64,000 nucleotides of DNA from Gilichinskyi gelida (lineage in GTDB: Bacteria > Acidobacteriota > Thermoanaerobaculia > Gp7-AA8): positions 1-64,000 of the forward strand of contig JBBPII010000017.1 in the NCBI GenBank assembly GCA_038040385.1, read 5' to 3'. The translations under genes were made by a program, and so were the position numbers. Below are positions 54,256 through 64,000 of this stretch, piece after piece. Numbering within the stretch: position 1 is the stretch's first letter; each line of letters starts with the position of its first letter. Below the pieces are notes generated by a model that did no database searches, had not been told where the DNA came from, and saw only the letters and a list, made by a program, of their open reading frames with translations.

Positions 54256-54558
54256 ATGAAGACGGCGAGCGTAACAGACGTAAAAAACAATTTGAGCAAG
54301 TATCTCGAGCGGGTGAAAAACGGCGAGCCGGTGCTGATCACTGAGCGCGGCGTGGTCATTGCCAGGATCGAGTCAGTGCGGGCGCAGCAGGGAAAGACGG
54401 CCGATCACGCGCGCTTGGCGCGTCTGGAACGAGGAGGCGTGATCCGCCGTGGTCGTCCGATTCCGCAATGGCTCATCGACAAGGCTCCGGTGAAGCTGAA
54501 GAAGGGAGTCAGTGTCGTTCAGGCACTCCTGGATGAACGACACGAATCAGAGCGATGA
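54256..54558 (+). CDS. Phd/YefM-family antitoxin
   Basis: 100 aa. The N-terminal DNA-binding half reads VTDVKNNLSKYLERVKNGEP and VLITERGVVIARIE, diagnostic of Phd/YefM. The C-terminal half binds the toxin. It neutralises the PIN toxin encoded next and probably represses its own promoter. The downstream ATG overlaps its stop (ATGA). Confidence 0.92.
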   Translation: MKTASVTDVKNNLSKYLERVKNGEPVLITERGVVIARIESVRAQQGKTADHARLARLERGGVIRRGRPIPQWLIDKAPVKLKKGVSVVQALLDERHESER

Positions 54559-54980
54559 GGTTCTGGGACAGCTCCGCGATCGTGCCCCTCACGGTCGCGG
54601 AAACCAGCAGTGCCGCCGTTCGAGCTTTGCTCGCCGAGGATCCCGAAATGGTCGTGTGGTGGTCGACCGAGATCGAGTGCCTTTCCGCGCTTGCTCGGCT
54701 TGAACGCGAGAAGAATGTTTCGGCTGATGAACTGTTTGCTGCGGCCGCGGATCTGGGTGCCTTTGCGGCGAACTGGCAAGAAGTGGCGCCAACGCGCGAA
54801 GTACGCGAAACGGCCAAGCGGCTCTTACGGCTGCATCCGCTCAGAGGCGCAGACGCACTGCAGCTCGCGGCCGCGATCGTCGTCGCAGAGAACGAACCAT
54901 CCTCGCTAGCCGTCGTCACCCTCGACGACCGCCTGCGCGACGCGGCGTCTCGCCAAGGATTCACGCGGATCCTGCCGTAG
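54555..54980 (+). CDS. vapC: PIN-domain (VapC-type) ribonuclease toxin
   Basis: 141 aa. FWDSSAIVPL supplies the first acidic residue, EIECLSALARLE the second, and LRGADALQLAAA and LAVVTLDDRL the others of the PIN site. It cleaves RNA, typically tRNA (family knowledge). Terminated by the hairpin AGCGGCC-TTTCG-GGCCGCC at about 54991. Confidence 0.92.
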   Translation: MRFWDSSAIVPLTVAETSSAAVRALLAEDPEMVVWWSTEIECLSALARLEREKNVSADELFAAAADLGAFAANWQEVAPTREVRETAKRLLRLHPLRGADALQLAAAIVVAENEPSSLAVVTLDDRLRDAASRQGFTRILP

Positions 54981-54984
54981 AAAC

Positions 54985-55118
54985 CAAGAGCGGCCTTTCG
55001 GGCCGCCCCATTCCTGCTGCTGTCGGCGTGTGCAAACCGGCGGGACTGAGCCATTCGCCGTACCACGAGCACCCGCTGGTGCTGCCGCAGTTGAGTCACC
55101 CACAGCAAGCCCCGTACT
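54985..55118. repeat. Diverged direct copy of the nrdJ 3' end
   Basis: About 130 bp resemble 61108-61240 in the same orientation. The hairpin (GCGGCCTTTCG...CCGCCCC) is followed by AACCGGCGGGACT, GCCATTCGCCGTA and ACGAGCACCCGCTGGTGCTG, then CCGCAGTT. The second half mirrors the last codons of nrdJ (GSTSGCS and stop), but the Cys codons before it have decayed. It marks the left edge of the low-G+C cassette. Confidence 0.8.
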
Positions 55119-55871
55119 TCACTTTGGCTCGGGGCAGTACTCGCTGAACCCGCGCGCCCGCTCGCGGCGCTCCAACGGCGAGCTCAGCGACGGCAGGACG
55201 CCCATCTTCACGAGCTGCGGCCGGAATTCGTAGCGGATGCGCACGGACGCGGCAGGCTCCGGCTCGAGGTCGATCTCCACGCTCTCGACCTCATGGCGCT
55301 TCCTGCCACCCATGCCAGTCCCCGCGTACTCGTCCGACAAGCCCTCGCTTTTCTGTGCCGACGGTGGGGCTGCGGCGGCGTCGCGCCCGGCCGAATTCGA
55401 TTCAGGCCAGTACGTACTCACTTTCGGACGGCGTTCGCGGAAGTAGACGGCCTCGATCACGCCGAGGTTGTCCGTCTTCCCGAGCGCCGCGCCGTAGGAG
55501 TGACGCTCGCCGGTGAAGTAGAAGGACCGAGCGGTCCGATCGTTCACCTGCCATCCGGAGATCACCGCCGTCTCGTACGGTCCCAGCACCCACTTCCTCG
55601 CGCTGCGCGGATCGGTGTGCCGGGCGTCGATGGTGTTGAGGCCGTCGACGGAGAGGGCGACCGCGACACGGTACGGCGTCGGGTTCGTCAGCCGCAGCGC
55701 ATAGCTCGCGCCACGGAGGGCCTCGACGTAGCGGGTGCCGTCGTGGAAGTACTGGTCGCGCGGGTTGTCGCCGACTAAAACGGTCAACCCAAAACCGCCC
55801 GTGCCGCCTCCAAATGCCGTGGCACAGGTCAGGGCGAGAAGGGTGAAGATTTCCAATGTTCGCATTCGCAT
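55119..55871 (-). CDS. Secreted protein of unknown function
   Basis: 250 aa with a signal peptide (MRMRTLEIFTLLALTCATAFG) and a mature region with YALRLTNPTPYRVAVALSVD, an immunoglobulin-like pattern, plus an Ala/Pro/Ser-rich linker and a beta-rich tail. AAAGGAG precedes the ATG. It ends at the base next to the nrdJ-tail copy. Composition is like the chromosome, so it may be resident rather than part of the cassette. Confidence 0.7.
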   Translation of the reverse strand: MRMRTLEIFTLLALTCATAFGGGTGGFGLTVLVGDNPRDQYFHDGTRYVEALRGASYALRLTNPTPYRVAVALSVDGLNTIDARHTDPRSARKWVLGPYETAVISGWQVNDRTARSFYFTGERHSYGAALGKTDNLGVIEAVYFRERRPKVSTYWPESNSAGRDAAAAPPSAQKSEGLSDEYAGTGMGGRKRHEVESVEIDLEPEPAASVRIRYEFRPQLVKMGVLPSLSSPLERRERARGFSEYCPEPK

Positions 55872-55951
55872 CGCGGTCTCCTTTCCGGGTTAGACACCGC
55901 GGAGGAAAAAAGAAACCCGGACAGGCGTGTACGGAGTGGGCCAGCGCGGAT

Positions 55952-56242
55952 CTAGCGATTGCGCCAATACCCAGGCCGCCGGGCATGATGGGCGACCGCG
56001 ATGATCTCTATTTCGGCAGATAGGACTCGATAGACGAGATCGAACGGATAGTTGATGAGCACGAAGCGCCGCCGATCGAACCGTGTCAACGGGTAGCGCT
56101 CTGGCGCCTCGGCAATTCGTTGAATCGCGTGCTCGATTTCCCGCGCGAAACCAGCCGCCGCCACTTCGCTGCGGGCCACGTACCAGTCGATCGCTGTGAG
56201 AAGTTCGCCGCTCGCCAGCGGATGGAACCTAACGCTTTTCAT
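55952..56242 (-). CDS. ParE/RelE-family toxin
   Basis: 96 aa. SVRFHPLASGELLTAIDWYV, the helix FAREIEHAIQRIAEAPERYP and the strand RRRFVLINYPFDLVYRVL with IEIIAVAHHARRPGYW are the standard ParE/RelE-like fold. It either poisons gyrase or cleaves mRNA. The antitoxin gene is upstream and overlaps it by 14 bp. Confidence 0.9.
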   Translation of the reverse strand: MKSVRFHPLASGELLTAIDWYVARSEVAAAGFAREIEHAIQRIAEAPERYPLTRFDRRRFVLINYPFDLVYRVLSAEIEIIAVAHHARRPGYWRNR

Positions 56243-56468
56243 TCAGGCGAGCGTAGAGCTTCGCACGGACTTCTTCCCATGGAATCGTCTTCACTTCGCC
56301 GCTTTCGAGTTGGCGTACTCGGCGCTCAACTTCCTCAGCCCATGCCGCCTCGACGCCTTCGTCGGGTTGCCCGTCGAGGCTTTCGAGAAGCCGTCCGGCC
56401 AATTCTGCTCGTTGAGTTTCAGGCAGCTCGGATGCCTCGCGGAGAAGCTCTTCGATGTTCCGTGACAT
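56229..56468 (-). CDS. Addiction-module antitoxin (RelB-like, Pfam 09720 type)
   Basis: 79 aa, mostly helical: EELLREASELPETQRAELAG and RLLESLDGQPDEGVEAAWAE, ending VKTIPWEEVRAKLYARL. That WEEVRAKL ending is characteristic of this antitoxin family. It neutralises the toxin at 55952. Start ATG 56468. Confidence 0.9.
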   Translation of the reverse strand: MSRNIEELLREASELPETQRAELAGRLLESLDGQPDEGVEAAWAEEVERRVRQLESGEVKTIPWEEVRAKLYARLNEKR

Positions 56469-56607
56469 GCCTGATTCTACCCTCGTGCGGCAGTGCCTGC
56501 GCCCAACGCCGGGCAACGATCACGGCTGCGATACCAAGTTCTTCAGACTCTGTCGAGTGATAACCCTCGTTGCGCACGCAGATGGCGAAGTGTTTCGTCG
56601 ATTCCAT
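56419..56607 (-). pseudogene. Fragment of a small protein, overlapping the antitoxin start
   Basis: The frame from ATG 56607 reads ESTKHFAICVRNEGYHSTES, resembling the N-terminus of short uncharacterised proteins that begin FAICVRNEGY, then loses similarity. It follows the DUF2442-like gene by overlap. Probably a remnant; coding status doubtful. Confidence 0.3.
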
Positions 56608-56609
56608 CG

Positions 56610-56861
56610 TCAGTCGAGTCGAGCCTTCAGCGGAAACTCCTCCGGATGTTCGATGGAGCGAACCGAGAGGTCGATGTCCAGCTCGGGCCAAGAGAGATGA
56701 TCCTCGCTCGGCCACTCGACACGCGAGATCTTGGCCACGGAAGCCTCCGCGAACCAGGGAAAGTCGGTGAAGGACACAAAAAGCTCTCGCTGGCCCAGCA
56801 TGATCCAGAAGCCGTGAGCCGAGATGTTCGTTACTTCAGCAACGGAGGTACTGAGTGCCAT
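56610..56861 (-). CDS. DUF2442-like small protein
   Basis: 83 aa. WIMLGQRELFVSFTDFPWFA and WPSEDHLSWPELDIDLSVRS fit the DUF2442 pattern, with the LSWPELD(I/V)DLSV ending. AAAGGAGG lies 5 nt before the ATG. DUF2442 genes often travel with small toxin-antitoxin-like partners such as DUF4160. Low-G+C relative to the chromosome, so part of the acquired region. Confidence 0.7.
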   Translation of the reverse strand: MALSTSVAEVTNISAHGFWIMLGQRELFVSFTDFPWFAEASVAKISRVEWPSEDHLSWPELDIDLSVRSIEHPEEFPLKARLD

Positions 56862-56939
56862 GCCGGCCTCCTTTCATCGACGTGGACGCCTTCCGGAATC
56901 CGGAACTACTCAAACCGTTCGTCGAATGTCTGTCCTAGG

Positions 56940-57368
56940 CTATGTCGTCGCGGCGAGGTGTTTGCGAATGCGTCTCGCCAGGTGTTCCTCGTTCCTCCGG
57001 GTCAGGTCATGCTGCCAGATGCGGCACACCTTCCAGCCAGCATTCCGAAGTGTCCTATTCACCAACCGGTCGCGAGCTCGGTTTCGCTTGAGCTTTCGTC
57101 GCCAAAACGTCCGATTTGACGCTGGTCGTGTCTCGTGCTTGGGACAGCAATGCCAGAAGCAGCCATCGACAAACACCGCCAGGCGCTGCCTACGGAAGAC
57201 AAAGTCAGGATTACCGAAAATGGCTTGCTTTCGCCGCCAGCCGACAATCCCTTGACGTCGGAAAATACTTAACAGCGCAAGTTCCGTTCTTGTGTTTCCG
57301 CGGCTCCGCACTCGACTCATTATCGCGGAACGCTTCTGTGAGGAGAACACATCGGCCACGTCATTCAC
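56940..57368 (-). CDS. vsr: Vsr-type very short patch repair endonuclease
   Basis: 142 aa. RSAIMSRVRSRGNTRTELAL, the metal-binding Asp in GNPDFVF, the His in FVDGCFWHCCPKH, and NRTLRNAGWKVCRIWQHDL identify Vsr. The usual WEHD near the end reads WQHD. Vsr nicks next to T:G mismatches formed by deamination of 5-methylcytosine, so it protects the host from its own C5 methyltransferase. The start is GTG 57368, 158 bp after the methyltransferase gene. That gap holds nothing recognisable. Confidence 0.9.
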   Translation of the reverse strand: MNDVADVFSSQKRSAIMSRVRSRGNTRTELALLSIFRRQGIVGWRRKQAIFGNPDFVFRRQRLAVFVDGCFWHCCPKHETRPASNRTFWRRKLKRNRARDRLVNRTLRNAGWKVCRIWQHDLTRRNEEHLARRIRKHLAATT

Positions 57369-57526
57369 CTAGTTTCGACGGCCCGTCTGCTTGGATGTCC
57401 CCATCCACACACTCCAGCTCTTTACAGTCCCTCTCCGATTCGCCATCATCGCTTGAACCTACTGCACTGACACCCAGATTGGAGTCGCTCACAGCTCGCG
57501 AGATCATCCAGAACGGTATCTGCCAA

Positions 57527-58549
57527 TCACGAAATGTGCTTCACAATCTTTGCAATTCGCGCCGCGTGCCGGCGAATGAACTCCGGTGGCAGAGCATTGC
57601 CAATCATCTGGGCAGCGGCAAACTTGCCGCGGTCGAGCGAGAAATAATAGTTTGCCGGAAAACCCTGAAGCAGAGCAGCTTCTCGCAACGTGATATTGCG
57701 GTTCTTCGTAGGATGAAGGAATCGTCCTTTAGACGGGTTACAACAACCGCCGGTAATGGTCGGTGCAACGTCATTCCATTTCATGCGGCCGTAAACATCT
57801 TTGAATCCATCGCACTTTCGGTGGCACTCGAGCTGCCACGCCGCACCCAGATCCGATCGACTTCCGCCATCTTTGGGAATGAGTCGGATGAGGTCTTCGA
57901 CTTTCGCGGTTCGGTGATCGGCGAGATTGTGCAGGGTGTCGTGCTTGCTGCGATGCTTGCTCAGTTTCGCAAAGGTCTCGCGCACGGTTCGGACGCGACG
58001 CGCGTGCACCGCAAACGGAATTGCGACGCCACGACCGGCCAGCAGAATAAGTCGCCGCCGCCGCTGCGGCACGCCGTAGTGACGGGCATCCTTCACCTCC
58101 GCACTCACCATGTAGCCGAGCCGTCTCAGCGCCGCCTTTAGCTTCGAGAAGCGGGCGTTGTGTGCAAGACCGGGCACGTTCTCCATCATGACCGCTTTGG
58201 GTCGCAGGCCTCTGACCAGTCTCAACAACTCGAAGACTAGGTCGTTCTGCTCGTCTCGGACACGACGTCGGCCGTTCAGCCGACGTATGGCGCTGAACCC
58301 CTGACAAGGCGGACATCCGGCCACTAGATCTAGCTCGCCGCGCTGCAGCCCGAGCGCCTCAAGAATCTGCGGTGCCGTGACCTTGCGAATATCGCGATCC
58401 CAAATCTGCACGCTCGGGTGGTTTGCACGGTAAGTCTTTACGGCCAGTGGATCACTTTCGATCGCGCCGACGACCTCGAAGCCCGCCTTCGTGAGGCCTA
58501 ATGTGAGACCTCCGCAGCCCGAGAAAAGATCGATAGCCTTAAGCTTCAT
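57527..58549 (-). CDS. dcm: C5-cytosine DNA methyltransferase
   Basis: 340 aa. Motif I AIDLFSGCGGLTLGL (5-19), motif IV GCPPCQGFS (79-87, catalytic Cys82), motif VI MENVPGL (122-128), motif VIII QRRRRL (162-167), and motif X MIGNALPP near the end. The target-recognition region lies at about 190-270; the site cannot be read. AGAGGTGA lies 8 nt before the ATG at 58549, preferred over the GTG at 58561. It is flanked by the Z1 ATPase upstream and Vsr downstream. Confidence 0.93.
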   Translation of the reverse strand: MKLKAIDLFSGCGGLTLGLTKAGFEVVGAIESDPLAVKTYRANHPSVQIWDRDIRKVTAPQILEALGLQRGELDLVAGCPPCQGFSAIRRLNGRRRVRDEQNDLVFELLRLVRGLRPKAVMMENVPGLAHNARFSKLKAALRRLGYMVSAEVKDARHYGVPQRRRRLILLAGRGVAIPFAVHARRVRTVRETFAKLSKHRSKHDTLHNLADHRTAKVEDLIRLIPKDGGSRSDLGAAWQLECHRKCDGFKDVYGRMKWNDVAPTITGGCCNPSKGRFLHPTKNRNITLREAALLQGFPANYYFSLDRGKFAAAQMIGNALPPEFIRRHAARIAKIVKHIS

Positions 58550-58669
58550 AGCGGCACTCACCTCTGCGCCATCCCTCGCTCCGGATACTCACGTACTGAC
58601 CGCTTAACTCCTCTGCGGTCATCGAAGGCGCCACCATGGCGGCGCTCATGTTCGCCAGCAGCGTCGTAT

Positions 58670-60616
58670 CTAAACGGCAAAAGCGAAGGCATATTGGCCG
58701 CTGGGAAAACGGATTTGTGGCCACCACGCTGCATGCGCTCCTCCGTCAGCCCTCGTGCGAAGCAAGAACAGAGTTACCTTGTCGTCGGGGACCGTTATCG
58801 CCTCACCGCCTGTGAGAATGCCTTGTGTTTCGCGGCGGGTCGCGAGGCCGCCGCGATCCCGATCGACGTACACATAGCCAGAGTTCTGTTCGCGAAGCAG
58901 CGCGAACTGACCGACCGACTCCGCTACAGCGAGCGGATTCCATACCCTTTCGGCCGCTTGCTGGTCGGGCACTGTTAGCTGAATAAGCTGTTGTAATCCG
59001 CCGAGAGGCAACTCCGCGAACTGCTTGTCGCCAACATTGCGCAGGATCGCATCGATCTTGGCGGTCGACTGATCAACGGAACTATCGCGCATTACCTGCG
59101 CCGGGTTGTAGATGCTGCCACCCGAATACACGCCAATCGCACCCGGAGCCAACACGTTGCGGCGAGTGGCATGCAACGAACCTTCGATGTAGACGCCCCT
59201 AAATTCCTCCGCCGGGGCCTTCGCGATCAGCTCCCTCAAACCTCGCTCCATCTTGTTAATTGCTTTGAACACCACATGGAGATCAGGCGGCAGGAACAGC
59301 CGTAAAAGCCCGATATCCGCGCGGCGATACCCGTACATGCGAGCATGCTGCAATACGGTGTCCGCCTGCGGCCTCTTCGGATTACGGCCGTAATAGCTGA
59401 CCAGGAGATTCCTGATTGTAACGCCTCGACCGAGTTTGTTCCCTCCCACGAACAGGTTATACGGCGACTTGACGGCCACATCTTCATCCGTCTCCCCGTT
59501 GACCAAACGAACGTTAATCCCAGGTGCGAAAAACGCGATCGCCGTCAGAATCGCGGGGAACGTAGTTTGACTGAGCTCCGGGTGAGTCGCCTTTAAGTCG
59601 TCGTAAGCGGCTCGCAGTCTCGTCACAAGCGCAGGCCTCTGCACCTTCGCGTCATTCGCGAGATCCACCTTGTATCGGCGGAGGAGCTCAACGATGTGTT
59701 TATGATCTGCCGTTTTCGTACTAACGTGACAGAGAAATGCACAATTCTGTTCCGGATCCTTAAGGCGTTTATACGTAGCGGCGACCATAAAGGTGTCAAG
59801 CGCCTTCAGCAGAGAGGCCGGAAGCTGCAGGCTGGGGCTCGGCTGATTGCCGGCCGTAAGCGTAGCAATATCGTTGAGCGGGAACTCCCTCACGAGGTTC
59901 GAACCGTCGCCGAAGAAATCGTCACCGCCGACATAGCCAGCGCCGGGATAACTTAACACCGTGAACTGCGGTCGGAAATCGTGACCTGGTGTTTGCAGAA
60001 ACAGAGCCTGCGGAGTAGCGGTGACTTGAAGATAGGTGTTCTTCTGGAAGAATCCACGCAACTCGGTGATCGAATCATTAATTGCGCTTCGAGTCCCATT
60101 CGCTTTGATCTCTTTCGTATTCAGACTCGCCTGATCGGCTTCGTCATCAATGATGAGACACGTTAACCCCTTAACATTCCCGGCCTTGAAGTTTTCTATG
60201 AGCGTCTTCAGCAGACGGGAGTTCTTCGTACTAACGACTGCACACGTGCCGCTCTTTATTCGCTGAAGGAACGCATTGAGATCTTTGAAATCCTGCTTGG
60301 CAATTATGTCGATTCCCGGAAATGCCTCACGAACGCGGCCAAGTGTCTGCTCGTACAGCGGATCGTTATCCGAAGTAAGAATGATGATCGTTCTGTAGCC
60401 TTCGTCGGCCCCGATGGCACCCGTCACCGTTAGCACCCCCGTTTTCCCGCTTTGAACCAGACCATAGATGAGCCCATTAATGTCTTCTTTGCCGCCACTC
60501 AGCGGATCGACCCACTTCTCAGCAACCCGCTTCGCAGTAGCGGTGATATCCTTCACTTCCTCTTCGTTGCCGATCTGCTTATGTAACAGCAGCTCGACTT
60601 GGTCACAGTGTTTCAC
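58670..60616 (-). CDS. Z1-domain ATPase (restriction/modification-associated)
   Basis: 648 aa. A superfamily 2-like ATPase: Walker A GLVQSGKTG (52-60), Walker B IIDDEADQAS (155-164), VTATPQA (198-204) and a late helicase-type segment YYGRNPKRPQADTVLQHARM. This is the Z1 domain described in operons with DNA methyltransferases, Vsr and MORC-like ATPases. It probably translocates on or remodels DNA for restriction. GTG start overlaps the upstream gene's stop (GTGA), with GGAGG before it. Low G+C: bases 60061-60120 have 26 G/C of 60. Confidence 0.88.
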   Translation of the reverse strand: MKHCDQVELLLHKQIGNEEEVKDITATAKRVAEKWVDPLSGGKEDINGLIYGLVQSGKTGVLTVTGAIGADEGYRTIIILTSDNDPLYEQTLGRVREAFPGIDIIAKQDFKDLNAFLQRIKSGTCAVVSTKNSRLLKTLIENFKAGNVKGLTCLIIDDEADQASLNTKEIKANGTRSAINDSITELRGFFQKNTYLQVTATPQALFLQTPGHDFRPQFTVLSYPGAGYVGGDDFFGDGSNLVREFPLNDIATLTAGNQPSPSLQLPASLLKALDTFMVAATYKRLKDPEQNCAFLCHVSTKTADHKHIVELLRRYKVDLANDAKVQRPALVTRLRAAYDDLKATHPELSQTTFPAILTAIAFFAPGINVRLVNGETDEDVAVKSPYNLFVGGNKLGRGVTIRNLLVSYYGRNPKRPQADTVLQHARMYGYRRADIGLLRLFLPPDLHVVFKAINKMERGLRELIAKAPAEEFRGVYIEGSLHATRRNVLAPGAIGVYSGGSIYNPAQVMRDSSVDQSTAKIDAILRNVGDKQFAELPLGGLQQLIQLTVPDQQAAERVWNPLAVAESVGQFALLREQNSGYVYVDRDRGGLATRRETQGILTGGEAITVPDDKVTLFLLRTRADGGAHAAWWPQIRFPSGQYAFAFAV

Positions 60617-61041
60617 TGCTGTTCCTCCAGGAGCTTATACCAGCGAGATGGCGCAATTTTCGCGTTCAGCGTGCCGTCGGGACCTTTTACCTCGTAGTGC
60701 TGGCCGTGCGCACGATAGCAGGCGACGTGAATCGCCGACTCGCGCGGGTGAGCAATTGTTTGGTACAGCTCGTAGCTGAGTGCCGCGACACCATCGGATC
60801 CGCAGATGAGGCCGATCACGGTGGCGGCAGCTGTACCGGTTTTGCTCAACTTCAGTTGCTCGGCAGGTGTAAATGTGAACCCCCACGGACTGCGACCGCG
60901 CGTACTGTACTTCAAGAATACCTGTAGCTGGTCGTTCAGCACGACGAACGGCGCCGCGAAGCGAATTCCTCGAATCTGCCCACCGCGAGCAAGAATATGT
61001 AGAGCAGCGCCTTCGTAGAATTCTTGCTTCTTTATGGCCAT
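60613..61041 (-). CDS. Unknown protein of the methyltransferase/Z1/Vsr cassette
   Basis: 142 aa, no signal peptide or membrane helix. The N-terminal half has FYEGAALHILARGG and LQVFLKYSTRGRSPWGFTFT; the C-terminal half has GLICGSDGVAALSYELYQTI. I recognise no family and no nuclease motif with certainty. Its stop overlaps the Z1 GTG, so the two are made together and probably interact. No good Shine-Dalgarno or promoter is visible in the 146 bp upstream, which contain GTCGAG/CTCGAC inverted arms and the nrdJ hairpin. Confidence 0.75.
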   Translation of the reverse strand: MAIKKQEFYEGAALHILARGGQIRGIRFAAPFVVLNDQLQVFLKYSTRGRSPWGFTFTPAEQLKLSKTGTAAATVIGLICGSDGVAALSYELYQTIAHPRESAIHVACYRAHGQHYEVKGPDGTLNAKIAPSRWYKLLEEQQ

Positions 61042-61187
61042 GAAGGTGAGCTCGACAACACCAATTTGCGCGAGCCTTAATCTCCCTTAGTCGAGGTTCT
61101 GCGTACTCGACACGAAGGGCGGCCTTTCGACCGCCCCCGTGCTGCTGCTCATCGAGTGCTAACCGGCGGGACTAGCCATTCGCCGTA

Positions 61188-63989
<2,802 letters not shown>

Positions 63990-64000
63990 GTCGATGGATG

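Noticed and set aside
57116..58141. 341-aa plus-strand frame opposite the Vsr and methyltransferase genes
   Set aside because: The minus strand carries complete Vsr and C5 methyltransferase motifs; the plus frame has none.
58539..58649. 36-aa frame between the Z1 and methyltransferase genes (starts MSAAMVAPSMTAEELSGQYV)
   Set aside because: No ribosome-binding site and no recognisable motif; it overlaps the methyltransferase start. It cannot be excluded but is not supported.

Overview
The window is one contiguous stretch of a high-G+C bacterial chromosome. The gene content points to an Acidobacteriota-like soil bacterium: TonB-dependent receptors with an N-terminal carboxypeptidase-regulatory-like domain, a membrane Ser/Thr kinase, secreted and Tat-exported amidases, an adenosylcobalamin-dependent ribonucleotide reductase, and several families of interspersed palindromes. 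This assignment is inference; no rRNA or other phylogenetic marker was used. No rRNA, tRNA, CRISPR array or insertion sequence was seen.

Layout. 0.2-9.1 kb: two DoxX-type membrane proteins around an HxlR regulator with a palindromic operator, glnS, a large TonB receptor with a small secreted protein, a stand-alone receiver, and a decayed amidohydrolase. 9.1-18.6 kb: Ser/Thr kinase, HNH nuclease, Tat amidase, zinc-ribbon membrane protein, alcohol dehydrogenase, a TRASH-like secreted protein and a second TonB receptor. 18.6-20.3 kb: a lower-G+C patch with DinD and a divergent winged-helix (HARE-HTH-like) protein sharing a regulatory region with four GAAGTG repeats. 20.3-30.8 kb: PAP2 phosphatase, queA and an SDR, a nucleotidyltransferase-like protein, a NarL-type two-component operon with a hydrolase inside it, secreted proteins, a truncated Vgb-like lyase, and a PAS sensor with no output domain. 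36.6-30.8 kb (minus strand): a tightly coupled operon of cupredoxin, Cache-GGDEF-EAL protein, DUF3034 protein, lipoprotein haemoglobin and metallophosphoesterase. 37.5-54.2 kb: an Lhr-like helicase, then mainly metabolic genes (racemase-like, ArsR/AHSA1, amidase, pheA, hydroxyproline epimerase-like, oxidoreductase, cytosine-deaminase-like, spermidine-synthase-like). 54.2-61.2 kb: two toxin-antitoxin pairs and a low-G+C cassette encoding a 142-aa unknown protein, a Z1 ATPase, a C5-cytosine methyltransferase and a Vsr endonuclease. 61.2-64 kb: nrdJ.

The most interesting region is about 55.0-61.2 kb. The 3' end of nrdJ, including its hairpin, is present at 61.1-61.24 kb, and a diverged direct copy of about 130 bp lies at 54.99-55.12 kb. 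The two copies bracket the methyltransferase/Vsr/Z1 cassette, which looks like a compact modification-linked defence island inserted at the nrdJ 3' end. No recombinase is visible between the copies.

Two chromosome-wide themes stand out. First, at least eight palindromic repeat families are scattered through the window. Several copies sit in frame inside conserved genes (queA, the lhr-like helicase twice, an amidase, a zinc-ribbon protein) or form gene ends (an oxidoreductase, pheA). Second, many genes lack a Shine-Dalgarno sequence and instead have a -10-like hexamer 6-7 nt before the start codon, suggesting widespread leaderless transcription. Several genes are clearly decaying: an amidohydrolase, a methyltransferase, a Vgb-like lyase, a triple-frameshifted unknown family member and a short lipoprotein.
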